From Balanoglossus misakiensis (taxonomy: Eukaryota > Hemichordata), in the NCBI GenBank assembly GCA_040954595.2, contig CM082580.2, positions 7,006,001 through 7,070,000 of the forward strand: a stretch of DNA of 64,000 nt, read 5' to 3'. How positions within the stretch are numbered: the first letter of the stretch is position 1; every line of letters starts with the position of its first letter. The notes under the pieces were generated by a model. The model worked only from the letters and a program-made list of their open reading frames with translations, was not told the origin of the DNA and ran no database searches. Shown here one piece after another: positions 22,507-60,892 of this stretch. A program made the translations under genes and the position numbers.

Positions 22507-25250
22507 TTGCTACTACTACCAATAGTACAATGCACATGTATTGACATTACAACGACGCAGAAGATTGTGAAATGGTGACTCATCATCGTCCTATTGATGA
22601 CTTGGAAGTCAATTCCTTGTATCACAGTTCGCTGTGTTTTACGCTTGATTTCTAAGATTTTGCTCTAACAATTCCCCCACTATATTCAACCTATTACAAT
22701 AAACAGGACACATTATTCGAGCAGGAAACTTAAAGGGAAAATTCTCCGAGCGGCAAATTCATCTTTAATTGTTGAATGGATCAGTTTCTGTACAAACAAG
22801 TGGCATTTCAATGCAGCTCACACTTTGAAATCGATACTTTTGATATGCAGGGCTAACTTTTTTTTTCTCTCTCCCCCGCTATAAAAATATTAAAAGACAC
22901 TTTGCGCAAGTCAAATGGTATTTTAACAAGTCGTAATATGTGACTCTTTCGCAAGTGTGAGTGGCATGGAGACACGAGGCTTGCAACGTGAAACTGGAAT
23001 TTGCTCATTAAACTGCAACGTCGATGTAATTTAAGTCGATCAAGTAACTCATACCTCCGGTTGATATAGATTTCATGAATTAAACTCGGGCTATAAATAT
23101 ACTTTGTCATTTATCGCAGTAGTACGGTAGTCATAAAGAATTGTAGGAATTTTGCGACACGAGGTTGTAACTACGTTTGGTATTTCTTTCATGAGACCAA
23201 GACCTAAATTGCATGTGGTGATTTCGAATTATTAATAGTACTGTAGTGAACATGTTTTAAAAATACAGTGATATAAACTGTCGCTCAAAATTGGGAACTG
23301 AAAGCACGGTAGGAGGGTGTATCTTCTGTTATCTGGAATCATTACAAACTGATTAGAAATGAGCCAATCTTATCTCTATGACGTCTCAATGACGTCATGG
23401 TGGCTATACGGGACAGGATCATGACGGTGTTCCGGGAAGTAGAACACACATTAGTACTGACTGTGTTGCCATGGATACCAGTGAATACATCAACTACAGG
23501 CTGATTGGACTGCTGCTAGCAATGGTCGAGATACTCCGAGATATTCAGAAAATTTGGCTCCTGCTGTCTGAAATCTTACGCTCTTTTTTTTGGGGGGGGG
23601 GGGGGTGGTATTTCCGGAGTTCCGCTGTCTATGCAACCGCGCAAAGATTCTATAAATGGGAAATCTTGCCATATGGCAAGTTATATTGCCAATAATTTGT
23701 TCATAAAAGGGCGTAAATTACGACCTGTGATTCATGATCTCATTCAGATCAAATGTATTTACAGGTCTATATAATTTTGCGCCCAGCACAGGTTTATTAC
23801 TTTGACTTTCAGAAATATTTCATTTTTTCTCTGTATACGTTACACACGGTACATATTACATCATTCACAAAACGTTCGGAATACTTTAAGGAAATTGCTT
23901 GGAATGTTGCTATATGCTTGACGCTTAACCGGCTGTCAGTTTTATAGCGGAGTACAATTACAAACCAATAGCATAGTTCAGCATAGTTGACACTTCTGTT
24001 TTCTCTATGGTTATCGGACACCCAACAAAATTTAATTGCAGCATACACTAGAGATGTGTAATTTGCTCCAATAAATTTATAGCAGTTGAATGCATGGGTA
24101 TACATGTACACGTATTTATATATTTATCAATATTCTTTAAATTTAGATAAATATATTGAGGCTTGGTATATGATGTAATACCGCTGGAGCAATAAAATTC
24201 GGCAAAAGCGAGACCTTAAAGTCTCATGAGCTGCCACGTTTTGCATTTATTTTATTCTCACAATTTTACTATGATTGGCTGTACACACATTTACCGTGTG
24301 ATCAACCCGTCCGTTCAGTCTCCCGTTGGAATAGCACACAAGTATGTGTATGCGTTTTATAATGTTCACAAATTCAAAATGACGTCGCCCGTCAGCTAAG
24401 GATAGGATTAAAGTATTATATCGTTAAAAATATGCTAAAGCGGCAACAGGTGGGGCTTTAATGTTGTAACCATTCTGGTAATTCCTTTTATAGCAAGGCT
24501 AAATATAAGCGTAAGTAGAGTTAGGGGTTTTTCACTTCGTATTCAAACAAGAATTTGGTCGCCCGCCCATGTACATGATGTGAGTGCGATATATTGCTTA
24601 CTATTCTTCTTCACAACAAAAGCTTTCACCATGTTTGGTGTCCGCTTGCTTCCGCCTACACTAAGCACATGTCCGGGTGTTGCAACGTGTAGTCTTGCGT
24701 GGTTTAATTATCGTGTTCAAGTTTTGCAAAGTTACAATGCGCGGCACATCGTAGAAATTCTCCCTTGGAGTGCCTTTTGGAATTACCTTCACGACACTCG
24801 TGATCTGACACAAGAGTTAGAAAAGTTTGTAGTACAAAGCACCATGGGAACCCTGCCCCTCTAATCCTAAACTGTGATTGGTCAAATCGAATTGATGACA
24901 TCATTCTTGGTAAGGTCCGTTTCATATAACCCGATGCAATTAAAATACACAAAAAAAGTTCTGCGTTATCCATATATCATACGAATTTGAATTATTTTAT
25001 ACATGTATTGTATACCATATGCGACAATTTCTTATATGTAAGCAAACAAGTGCACATTTTGGATGCGGGTTACATTTGGGGTATCTTGAAACAGTGCCAT
25101 AAGTTTTGGTGGTAAAGTTCACGTCACCATATGCTGTTTAGTTTATGTGTTGGCTGCCGGTGGAGAAGGTTTGAATATTGACACGGTTGCGTTTCGCTAC
25201 CTCGAGTATATGATATACGTGATTTGAGGGACGTTTATTTTAGCTGACAA
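22507..25250. other. Intergenic DNA upstream of STK17
   Basis: No gene is supported. It contains a T8-G14 tract at 23584-23605. Two TGACGT motifs lie 10 bases apart, at 23380 and 23390, the second being the full palindrome TGACGTCA (CREB/ATF type). Short AT-rich stretches make up the rest. Confidence 0.5.
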
Positions 25251-25482
25251 GTAGAAGACTTCCAGACCAAGCCAGGGAATCGGCTGGATACTCTAGTTTT
25301 GCCTCAAGAGTGTTTTGATTGTGCGTCGGTACGCATCGTTGTTTTTTTTGTGAACACCCCGACCGTTTGATCAGATAGACGGGACACGGCGCGCTGTACA
25401 CACCATCGATCGCGATTCTCCTGTCACGTTTATCATTGGAAAGGACTGACTTTTCAGCGTTATTTTCCCGAATTCAGTTTTG
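25250..25482 (+). promoter_or_regulatory. Presumed promoter and 5' UTR of STK17
   Basis: This stretch precedes the kinase start codon. CpG dinucleotides are locally frequent between 25325 and 25420 (for example GATCGCGATTC), and no TATA box is seen. An in-frame TGA at 25447-25449 closes the reading frame upstream of the chosen ATG. The transcription start cannot be placed exactly. Confidence 0.4.
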
Positions 25483-52407
<26,925 letters not shown>

Positions 52408-55400
52408 GAGATCGCCCGTTTTTTTTTTCACCGCTCGCAGTTATCAGAACAATATGGCCGAACTTGACTGATACGAGTAAAGCTGCGTGGAGAAGAGCGC
52501 CTCCTAGTGGCCGGACCTTGCCCACTGCCTGGGACATTCAAAATGGAGGTTGCAGCGAAATAGCTAACAGAAGAGTCTAAAATACCTCGTCAGTGATCCA
52601 AGGCGAGAGAGGAATTGTGTGGACAGCGACACATAAATCACTCCAACCTTTAAATATGGCTGCTTGTAAACTTATGACATTTCTTACTTTCGAAATTTTT
52701 TTGTTGCCGTTATTTCCTTTCATGTAAGTTACTTAATAATTAATGTATTAACAAAAAGGCATTTTATAATTGTATATCTTAATTGTATGTATTGTAAAAA
52801 GAATCATAGCTTAAATTTTTCTATTTATGACAACTCGCCATTCTGAATGAATTCAGTTCCCTTGAATGTCAGATGCTGATGATGTATTGCTTTTTGTTAG
52901 TTTGAAGTGACCAGTGAAAAAGTAGTACAGGCTCTCTGATTGGTCAAACTTTTGGTAATGTTCAGGCATTGTTTGGTTTGAACTAATTAGAGCGAAGGTT
53001 ACAAAAGTGTCAGAGGTGCAACTGCAAATGCTGTTTTTTTTGGTGTTGTGTCCTACTAGTTTATCTGCCAAAGCTCGAGGCTTTGCGTGGCTTTAAAAAG
53101 AAATTCTGTGTGCTTTTTTTTGGTGCAGGATTGCAAGATGCATAGCGTTCTGATTTCAGTCTCATCGTGCAAAATGTTTCCATGGAAACTTTGCGGAGAA
53201 TTTTGCAAAAACCTGGGCTGAAAACATGAACTTTATGACCTTGGCATACTATCTGCCTCAAACAATCACTCCCCGTCCTTTTTTTCCCTCCCTAACCAAA
53301 TAACAATGAATGATATGTTCTACTAATGAATTTTTCAGTTCCCTGAAAACATACGTGCGGAAGACTAAAAAAACCCAGTTGTTAAGTTCTGGTTACTTTG
53401 TCCTTCCCTTTGTGTGTAAAATACTATCTCTAGAAGCCAGAGTAGGGAACACCCCACCCCCTAGAAAATAATTAGTTTGCATTGTACACCCTGGTGTCCA
53501 TGACAACGGCGCGAACTGTGCCGTTCTTCTCATTTCTGGCGATTAGAATATTTCCCTTTTTTGACCTCAGAATTTAACTAATCATGATTTCTGTTCAATT
53601 GACGATTAATATAACTAACTGCAAAATTTGCATGAGCTGGTAAGAAATTTTTGGATTTTTCTGGGGCTTTGTCTTATTTGAGCTTGCGTCTCACTTGTTT
53701 CCATCATTGAGAGCCGAGAGAGAAAGAAGAGTTTTAAAAAAATCGATACCATCAACCCCCTGGTGTGAATCAAATTTTGTCTGTCCGACAAATCAAAAGG
53801 GGGTTTATTAAATACAGAGGTTCTTCAGTTTGATCTGATGGCAAATGTAGGTACAATTTGATAGCTGTTGACGTCTGACTATCAGGTGATCAAACTGGCG
53901 TACCTCTGAAAGTGGCAGAGTTGATAAGTTTTTTAACAACCCTGTACTCAAGTTGTATCCGTTAGGGTTCCCTAACCGATCCGGTATTTTTACCCATTAA
54001 CCTTTATTTTAAAAAAGCCGTTTTGGGAGTCTTCATTTTTGAAGGTGGAAAATTCGAGTTCCATTTAGAAAAATGTGTCACTGCTTATTTACACATTCAC
54101 CAGGCTTGCAGTGGATTTTGGATGTAGTCACACACATAGTTATCGATCACTGGTCAGATTTCACATGCAACAAATCACAGATCACCTTTCTGAGAAGGAG
54201 ACGTCTCAAAATTGGCTGGACAAGTGAGATTCTTTAGGCCTGAAGTCGCAAGAAAGTTTCAGGAATGTTCAAATCAGTGCATTCAAGATAATCGTTTCCT
54301 AAATTTTCAGACTTCAGACGCAAGAATATTACTTGTCGCGTTATATAATATTTTTAATATTTCACACTATGGTGTTTGGCCTTTTCCCCCCTACACTCCC
54401 AGTGGTAGATTTTGGGTATATTTAGGTCCGATTAAAATGGATGTTATTATATTTAGATCCCATGAGTTTTTGTCCCCTTGGGGTGCTATAATTGTGTTTC
54501 AATTTTTATGGAAGTGGTGTAGATCTGTCAGCGGTTGTTCTCCTATCCCCCCGTGAGATGTGACCAGATTTGTTCAACTATATCCTTCCCCTAATTTTAG
54601 AATCACGCAGCTATGTGAATAAATGCACAAAAATGACCATGGCACATTTGCCAAAAACTCAGGAAAGAACGTTTTTTTTTCAAGTTAGCTTTTGCTTGTT
54701 AGATACTGTCCAGTAGGCTTTTCTGATTGTGACAAAATATTATCGAAATATTGCAAGTGAAAGCTACCGATTAGAAAATAGGTTTGATTTTAGTGTTCTG
54801 TGTGTGAATACAGTAATCAAAGATGGTCATATCTCATGGGGTTGCCATTGCATTCTTTCAATGGATTTTCCAGTTTACAGATTTGCATCACAGTCTTGTG
54901 GACATCTTCTCCTATTTGCCGATGAGGTGTCGCAAGAATTTCATTGTAATAATTATAATATATTTATTACCCTTGTTACTACGGTTACAGAATATCTATG
55001 CAGTTTTAAATAGCGATCAGGTGTTCTTGTACATACAAATATCAAATTTGCGTGTGATGAGAAATTCTCTCTATTTTACAATCATTGTATCATGGTTGAT
55101 TTAGTCAGAATGCTGCAGATGTACAAAAAATTTGCTTTCCCATTATGTTCACATAAAATCGGTTACAAAAATCAGAAATAAATTCCCTTACATTTCAATG
55201 GTGGACTTCTTTTGCTGTTGTGGTGTGCATGTGTGTGTGCTATTTGTTTGCTGTGGAAAAACAACAGTATTCAGAGCCAAGTGTTGACTGACATAAATTT
55301 TTTGTCACTTCCCATTCATTTGTGGCCAGGTGGCCAGGAAGATATAAGTTTGACACATTGGATAAGGAGTGATTAAACCACCAAACAGCAGTATATCCCG

Positions 55401-56131
55401 AACTCTAACGTTTTTTTCAGTGAAGGAATGATGACTTGATCCCTATGGATGTTATGTTGTAAGAAAAGCTACCACACTGCATATCAGTTTTACACAATTT
55501 ATGATATGAAAGTTCCTGGTCATAAGGCAAATTACACACATTCGTGTACTATTGGTATGTGTCCCTAAAAGACAGATTTCTCTTAAAATTCGGCCAGGTA
55601 CAGCTATAACTGTTGTCAATTTCCATGGGTTTTTACTTGCATAAAACGAAAGTTTGTGAGCATTTATCTACTGAGGGCGACATAGCAACATTTACAGAGG
55701 GTGTCTGGTGGTCCGGTTCAAACATCCCAATAACATATCTATCATCGATGAATGGGTATAATTATTAAAACTTTAATTCAGACTGAAAAAATAGCAACAC
55801 TACACACAATTTCACATGCAGTACAGAAAATATATAATACAACGCCCATGATTTAGTCAAATAAATAATGTCATATGTGAGTATGAATTTTAATAGCTCC
55901 AACTACACTATTTCTGCTGAGCGAAATCGTTTACACCGTTCTCTACACTTAAAAGGCAAATAGAATAATGCTACTACATAAAAGTACCACACAAAGTTAC
56001 AAAATAAACTTTTGAAAGTCAAATAAAAATCATACAGAAGAATATACCCAAGGAAAAAATTATTTGTCCCTCTGACAAGCTTTTGTAACCAATCGTCGAC
56101 GGCGCGTCTTGGGATTCGAGTGCCTCCTCCT
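52408..56131. other. STK17 3' UTR and intergenic DNA
   Basis: I see no clear AATAAA close after the kinase stop; an ATTAAA lies at about 53807. AT-rich open frames at 54212-54556 and 54823-55104 have no family resemblance. On the minus strand, ATTAAA (plus 55772-55777) lies about 355 bases beyond the stop of the minus-strand gene and may serve as its poly(A) signal. Nothing else is supported. Confidence 0.5.
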
Positions 56132-57263
56132 CTATGCTACACTTCTGTCTTGATGGTTCAAATGTCGGCGATTGAAGAAATCTTTAATGTCGACGATGTC
56201 TTTCTTTATCTTGCCAAAGGTGTTCATAATGATCTGACACTGTTCTCTCGAACACTGACATCTCGTTGGGGAAAGATAGGCGGAATTATCTGGGTTGCGC
56301 ATCCCAAGGATATCTCTTATTTCGGCGATGGATTCCTGTATCTCGGCCAAGGCGTTCATAGTTTTATCAAACTCTTCGCACAGAGACGTACACTGGCATC
56401 TCTGGGTGGAATGATATGGGTTGTCATCTGACGTAGTACTGCCGGTTCGGCCACAAGCGGCGGACGCGGGCGTTGTCGAGGAACTTTCGGACTCGATGCT
56501 GTTGACCGTGTTGCTGGTGGCAACGGTATCTGGACGCCAATCTGTGACTGTGTGAATAAATTTCCAATTATCAGTTTTATATGGCCACGATATACACTGT
56601 GTACATGTACATGTATATCATTACAATCAACAAATAGTAAAAAAAATAAATGTACATGTACATGTAATGATATACATGTACATGTACATGTACATGTATA
56701 TGTATATGTATACTCTTGACAGGATTGTACTTTGGTATAATTGCTTTAACTTATTACTTTCTCACACAAACTTTCACTGTATACATCGTAAGTACTGAAG
56801 GATACATGTACGATCCAATCACGCGACATACGGGCGTTTTTTTTCATTAATACGTACTCGACTTTTCACAAACTTATGTGCTTGACATGTACACTGTTAC
56901 GAGAAATCTTCTATCATCTTAAATAAAGTTGCCCCAATGACTGAACATTTGTTTGAAAATGAAATTGGGGGTTGCGACAGCTGACTCGCTGCTTTTCAGA
57001 GACAAGGATAAAACATAGATGGTCCACGGTATTTCAATACCGACATGACATCTCCGCTAATGAATCGGAACGCTCAATTGGATACCCAACTTACATCTTG
57101 GCTGCACAACCTTTGCCTGATACCACTTTTTTCTCCACTTCACTCTCAAGACGTCGCTGGCATCGAAATTTTTCGGCCGAACATTTCTTCTGGGAACGTG
57201 GGAAATCTTTCCCCGGTCCCTCGCTGGTTCCAGCCAGGATACGATGACAAAACTGCGAGGCAT
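56132..57263 (-). CDS. Unrecognised two-exon gene: Tudor/BEN-associated-like N-terminus plus two CxC coiled-coil repeats
   Basis: Exon 1 runs from ATG 57263 to 57095 and ends at a perfect donor (GATGTAAGT). Exon 2 runs 56547-56132 after acceptor CACACAG. One base plus two bases complete the junction codon, so the phase fits; a second AG 6 bases on also keeps frame. The product is 194 aa. Residues 1-56 read MPRSFVIVSWLEP, KISHVP and DVLRVKWRKKWYQAKVV, a beta-rich pattern like Tudor-type or BEN-protein N-terminal modules (a weak resemblance). Residues 65-98 are Ser/Thr-rich. Residues 106-137 and 152-181 are two copies of RCQC-x(3-4)-C followed by an Ile-heptad helix. A TATA box lies 104-110 bases upstream of the ATG, and an in-frame TAG closes the frame upstream. 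I see no BEN DNA-binding domain. Function is unknown; perhaps nuclear or oligomeric. Confidence 0.6.
56548..57094 (-). other. Intron of the minus-strand gene
   Basis: A 547-bp GT-AG intron. It contains TACATG-type repeats and a large perfect inverted repeat at 56600-56688. Confidence 0.55.
56600..56718. repeat. Perfect 25-bp inverted repeat and TACATG palindromic microsatellite
   Basis: The arm at 56600-56624 (TGTACATGTACATGTATATC plus ATTAC) is the exact reverse complement of 56664-56688. The loop is 39 bases and itself contains TGTACATGTACAT. Repeated TGTACA/CATG units continue to about 56718. The DNA could form a cruciform, and either strand of RNA a long hairpin. Confidence 0.85.
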
Positions 57264-57366
57264 CTTCGAACAACTTGGGTCTTGAGTCAGAGCTGATACA
57301 CGAATACGTTGCTTCTTCTTCTTGTTGCCAAAAGGCTGTGTGAGAAATTGGCACTATCTTCGCCTC

Positions 57367-57373
57367 TTTTATA
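57367..57373 (-). promoter_or_regulatory. TATA box of the minus-strand gene
   Basis: On the minus strand the sequence reads CTGTATAAAAGAGGCG, a canonical TATAAAAG box. Transcription would start near 57340, giving a 5' UTR of about 75-80 bases before the ATG at 57263. Confidence 0.55.
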
Positions 57374-57581
57374 CAGTTTGTGAGGATTCACTCCGATTTA
57401 ATGCATAAATTAAAAAGAAACCCTCTAATTATTCCATTTATTGTTTGGGGAAACTGCTATATGACCGTGGAGCAGATTTCAATGAGTAAAAGAGAGAAAG
57501 TGTGAAAACGGTCGTCTGACAGAAAATGGCGACAGGATAAGTTACACCTGGTCTTTTGTTTTACACAAACCATTCAATAGT

Positions 57582-57713
57582 GATAAGGCTATGCTGTGTG
57601 AAGTTGTACGGGAAGAGCAACACTTGTATGTGTTGATAAACTTGATAAGGCTATGCTGTGTGAAGTTGTACGGGAAGAGCAACACTTGTATGTGTTGATA
57701 AACTTGATAAGGC
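57582..57713. repeat. 62-bp tandem repeat, 2.1 copies, with five TGATAA motifs
   Basis: Copies at 57582-57643 and 57644-57705 are near identical, followed by the first 8 bases of a third copy. TGATAA (GATA-factor consensus) occurs at 57581, 57634, 57643, 57696 and 57705. The array lies about 210 bases upstream of the TATA box of the minus-strand gene and 0.9 kb upstream of the SDR gene. Confidence 0.9.
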
Positions 57714-58580
57714 AATAAAATGATGACATGATTCTAGCTACACAACGCCATGAAATGCAAAACATCTGCTTCTTGATCGTTTCAAGTGTAAACACGAATT
57801 CGATAGAAAAAGACCGCAATTTAACAATAAAAAACGACGAACACACACTTAATAGCAAAGCGATTTTCTAAAAAAAATCACTTTTTAATACAATTATACG
57901 TTTATTGAAAATCGCTATAGCAGAACCTCCCAAATCTCAAGTATTTGCACGTAATAATGAGCCGGCATTCACAGCAGATAGCGGGGACACGTGGTATAAC
58001 ACATACACATACAAAACGTAGTTTATGGCGCACGGCAACTTTATTCACAAATCAGCAGAATTCCCATGCAATATGAACTCAACATACATATTCATTCATC
58101 GTTACTCTCGCACATATCTTCGCTCTTCGCGTCAGATTTGCAACACATTGTTACATAATTGACAAGCTAATCAAAACAACAGGTGTTGTATTACTAAGCG
58201 TATCAATGTCTTGTAGACGGCTGAGAGGCTCGTCTCCGCCGATTGCGTCTTGACACGCGCCACCTGTAACTAATTATCACTCACGAGCTTAATTAGCTCA
58301 TTAGCGGCTTTTGCCATCGTGTGTCGGCGCGCCCACGGACATGCCCGGCAAACTCCAGTCGGACCACTGTGACCCAAAAGATGATTTTGTTTTATTTTGA
58401 CAAGACCCTTTGGCATTACTCTACAACTTTAATAACCTTTTCAATGAGGTAAATGTCAAAATTATCGTTGAGGGCGCTGTCGAGGGCAGGCGGACTTCAG
58501 ACTTTGGCCTTCACGAACTTTGGTACGCTGGTAGAAGCCCTATAACTTAAAAAACTCTCTGAACTACGCGGAGGACAACA
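57714..58580. other. Spacer upstream of the SDR gene
   Basis: Noncoding. A TATA-like TATAACTTAA at 58541-58550 is only about 40 bases before the ATG, and a TGA in frame at 58560-58562 closes the reading frame. The two flanking genes diverge from the 57264-58580 interval, so it may hold regulatory sites for both. Confidence 0.5.
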
Positions 58581-60399
58581 ATGGTTTTGTTAAACATCAT
58601 AGCCTACATTGTATATTTTGCAGCCCTTGTCGTCATCTATCAGGCGATCCAGTGGCTAGTTCGCAAACCAAGAATATCAGGCATAACAGGGAAGTACGTT
58701 CTGATCACTGGTTGCGACCATGGCTTCGGTAACATGTTGACCAAAAGATTGGACAAGGCCGGGTTCCATGTTTTTGCAACCTGTCTGACGGAAAAGGGCA
58801 GTAAGGCCCTGGATGAGGACACGTCAACGAGAGTGACCACGCTAATAATGGACGTTACCAAAACAGAAAGCATTCAGAAGACGTTTCAAACTGTACGGGA
58901 TCTATTGCCGTCCGGAAAAGGTATTAAATCATTGTGTTCGCAGTTGAGCGAATGTGTCACGGTCGAAGTGAACTTGTGACCTACATTTTCAGTCTCGACC
59001 AAAAGGATAGCAGACGTGTGTGTGCTTGGAAGAATATCGCTCATTATGTTTCTTAACTGCCGCTCAAGCTAATAACTCCACTGCAAAACATGTAATTCTA
59101 CTAATCATGCTAATTGTAGCATGGTGCTTCAGACAGCTACTGGTCTTTAGAAGTCTGACCCCTGCCCCTTTTCGTCCACTGACCGCGCTGCGCCACGGGA
59201 AAAGGCGCCACCAGCGGTTGGAATGGGATAGGGGACCACCAGTACACAACATACTCAGGGTTTTTAGTCATTCCCTTGATTTTTAATTATATTGTAATTT
59301 AAAAACAAAAATTAATCGTGTTTGTTGTACAATTCAACAGGTTTGTGGGGTCTGGTCAACAATGCTGGGATCGGCGGTCTGGCATGTCCCTATGAATGGC
59401 TGAAGAAGGAAGACTTTCAGCACGTGCTTGACATCAACTTGCTCGGCATGATCGACGTGACCAACAACTTCGTTCCTCTCCTCAAAAAGTCTAGAGGCAG
59501 AATCGTCAACATCGCCAGTTGCCTAGGACGACTCGTGTCACCCGGTGGATGCTATTCCATTTCAAAGGTTGGCGTGGAGGCATACTCTGACGGACTGAGG
59601 TTTGTGTGGACAGGCTACAGCTTCTTAGGGGAGAACCATTTGATTTTCTGGGGGGGGGGGATTTGGATACGGCAACAATTTTTCAGCCAATGTTACCATG
59701 GTTACCGCAAATTTGTATATTGCCAGTGTGTCTGTGTAGTAATGTATGTCACCCTCATCACCATCCCCCAACTGACCACACACACACTTCTCCGTGTATC
59801 TCTACACAGGTTGATGTTGCATCCGTTCGGAATCCGGGTCCAAATCATAGAGCCGGGATTTTTCGAAACCAATATCCTGGACGAGGCTGGGATACTGCGG
59901 GGACTGGACGAGAAATGGGACGCACTCCCGAGGGAAGTCCGGCGAGAATACGGGCCAAACTACCTCAGCGAATGTGAGTGTCATGAAGTACCTTAATCAT
60001 TATTAATTCAACTGTTCCATAAGTTCAACCACCCACCAATCTTTGGATAATCGATTATTTTACAACCTCCAATAGTCGAATTAATGGAGTGATTACGGTA
60101 CGTACATTGTCCCATTTTGGTACAGTGGCAACAGTCCTACAAAGAATTTACCGGTAACTTCTTTTATTTCAGGGAAAGCATGGCTGGTTGAAGGTTCAAG
60201 GAAGTTTATGTCGCCAAGAACAGATCGTGTGATCAATGCACTGGAGCATGCGCTCTCGTCGTGGTGGCCACGCACAAGATACGTGGTTGGACCGGACGCT
60301 TTCTTCTTCGTCATCCCGATTTCTTTCCTCCCGGCCGCTGTGACGGACGGGTTACTGAGAATGCTGCAGAAATTTCCCGCCCCCTCCTTAAACTACTGA
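58581..60399 (+). CDS. SDR9C-type retinol/17-beta-hydroxysteroid dehydrogenase, complete
   Basis: This is a short-chain dehydrogenase that oxidises or reduces retinol-type or steroid alcohols with NAD(P), most likely on the ER membrane. Exons: 58581-58920, 59341-59599, 59810-59973 and 60173-60399. All are GT-AG and in phase, giving 329 aa (family about 317). An N-terminal hydrophobic segment spans residues 2-27. The cofactor motif TGCDHGFG is at 43-50, NNAG at 120-123, and the catalytic set is Asn146, Ser173, Tyr185 and Lys189 (YSISK). The C-terminal half carries PREVRREYGPNYL, EHALSSWWPRTRYVVGPDA and PISFLPAAVTDGLL, typical of the RDH5, RDH16, HSD17B6 and DHRS9 branch. The start is ACAACAATGG, with an in-frame stop just upstream. 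Substrate cannot be told from sequence. It diverges from the small minus-strand gene. Confidence 0.95.
59625..59660 (+). mobile_element. Solo end of the MITE-like element, in SDR intron 2
   Basis: TTA then GGGGAGAACCATTTGATTT matches the ends of the element at 15797-16011 at 18 of 19 positions and is followed by C, T and an 11-G run. No opposite end is found before the next exon, so this is a truncated copy. Confidence 0.55.
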
Positions 60400-60886
60400 A
60401 TCTGGAGTATGCGTGTTTCCGTACCTCTCAGCAGGGTATTGGCTGAGCAACGGTGACTGGGGCCTTTTTTGGAGTGAATAATAATAATCCATGCTTTAGA
60501 AATTATGACAGACGCATAAATGAAATGGGCGATCTCTCAGCGTATCTGATATGGAAGTGTTTGCAGGAAACATTTCGACACGGACAAGAGGGAAAAGTAA
60601 AATTTTCGGGATAAAAGTGTGGAAAAACCGAAAAGTCGGTGGTACTATGTAGAAATGACCAAAGATGCACTGTATGGACTTAATAGTTAATGAATGTTTT
60701 ATCAACCCTATTTTAATCGAGCTTCTGTTTGCATTCATTAATATGCAAATAGAATCACGTGTACATTTTAAATATTATAGAACATTAAGCATAAGGTATA
60801 CTAAGTATAGTTTCTCGCTCATGTACCAGCACGTTTTCAGGAAATCCTTTTATCGAAAAGCCGTAATCAAATACGTAAGCTTTGTG

Positions 60887-60892
60887 AATAAA
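60887..60892 (+). terminator. Possible poly(A) signal of the SDR gene
   Basis: AATAAA, 488 bases after the stop, is the first clear canonical signal on this strand. Confidence 0.35.

Noticed and set aside
54212-55104. Hydrophobic open frames after STK17
   Set aside because: AT-rich DNA produces Ile/Phe/Leu-rich frames by chance; they show no signal, repeat or homology.
57091-57354. 87-codon minus-strand frame overlapping exon 1 of the small gene
   Set aside because: The alternative frame beginning MPRSF has the in-phase donor and acceptor join and the patterned VKWRKKWY segment; the 87-codon frame ends without either.
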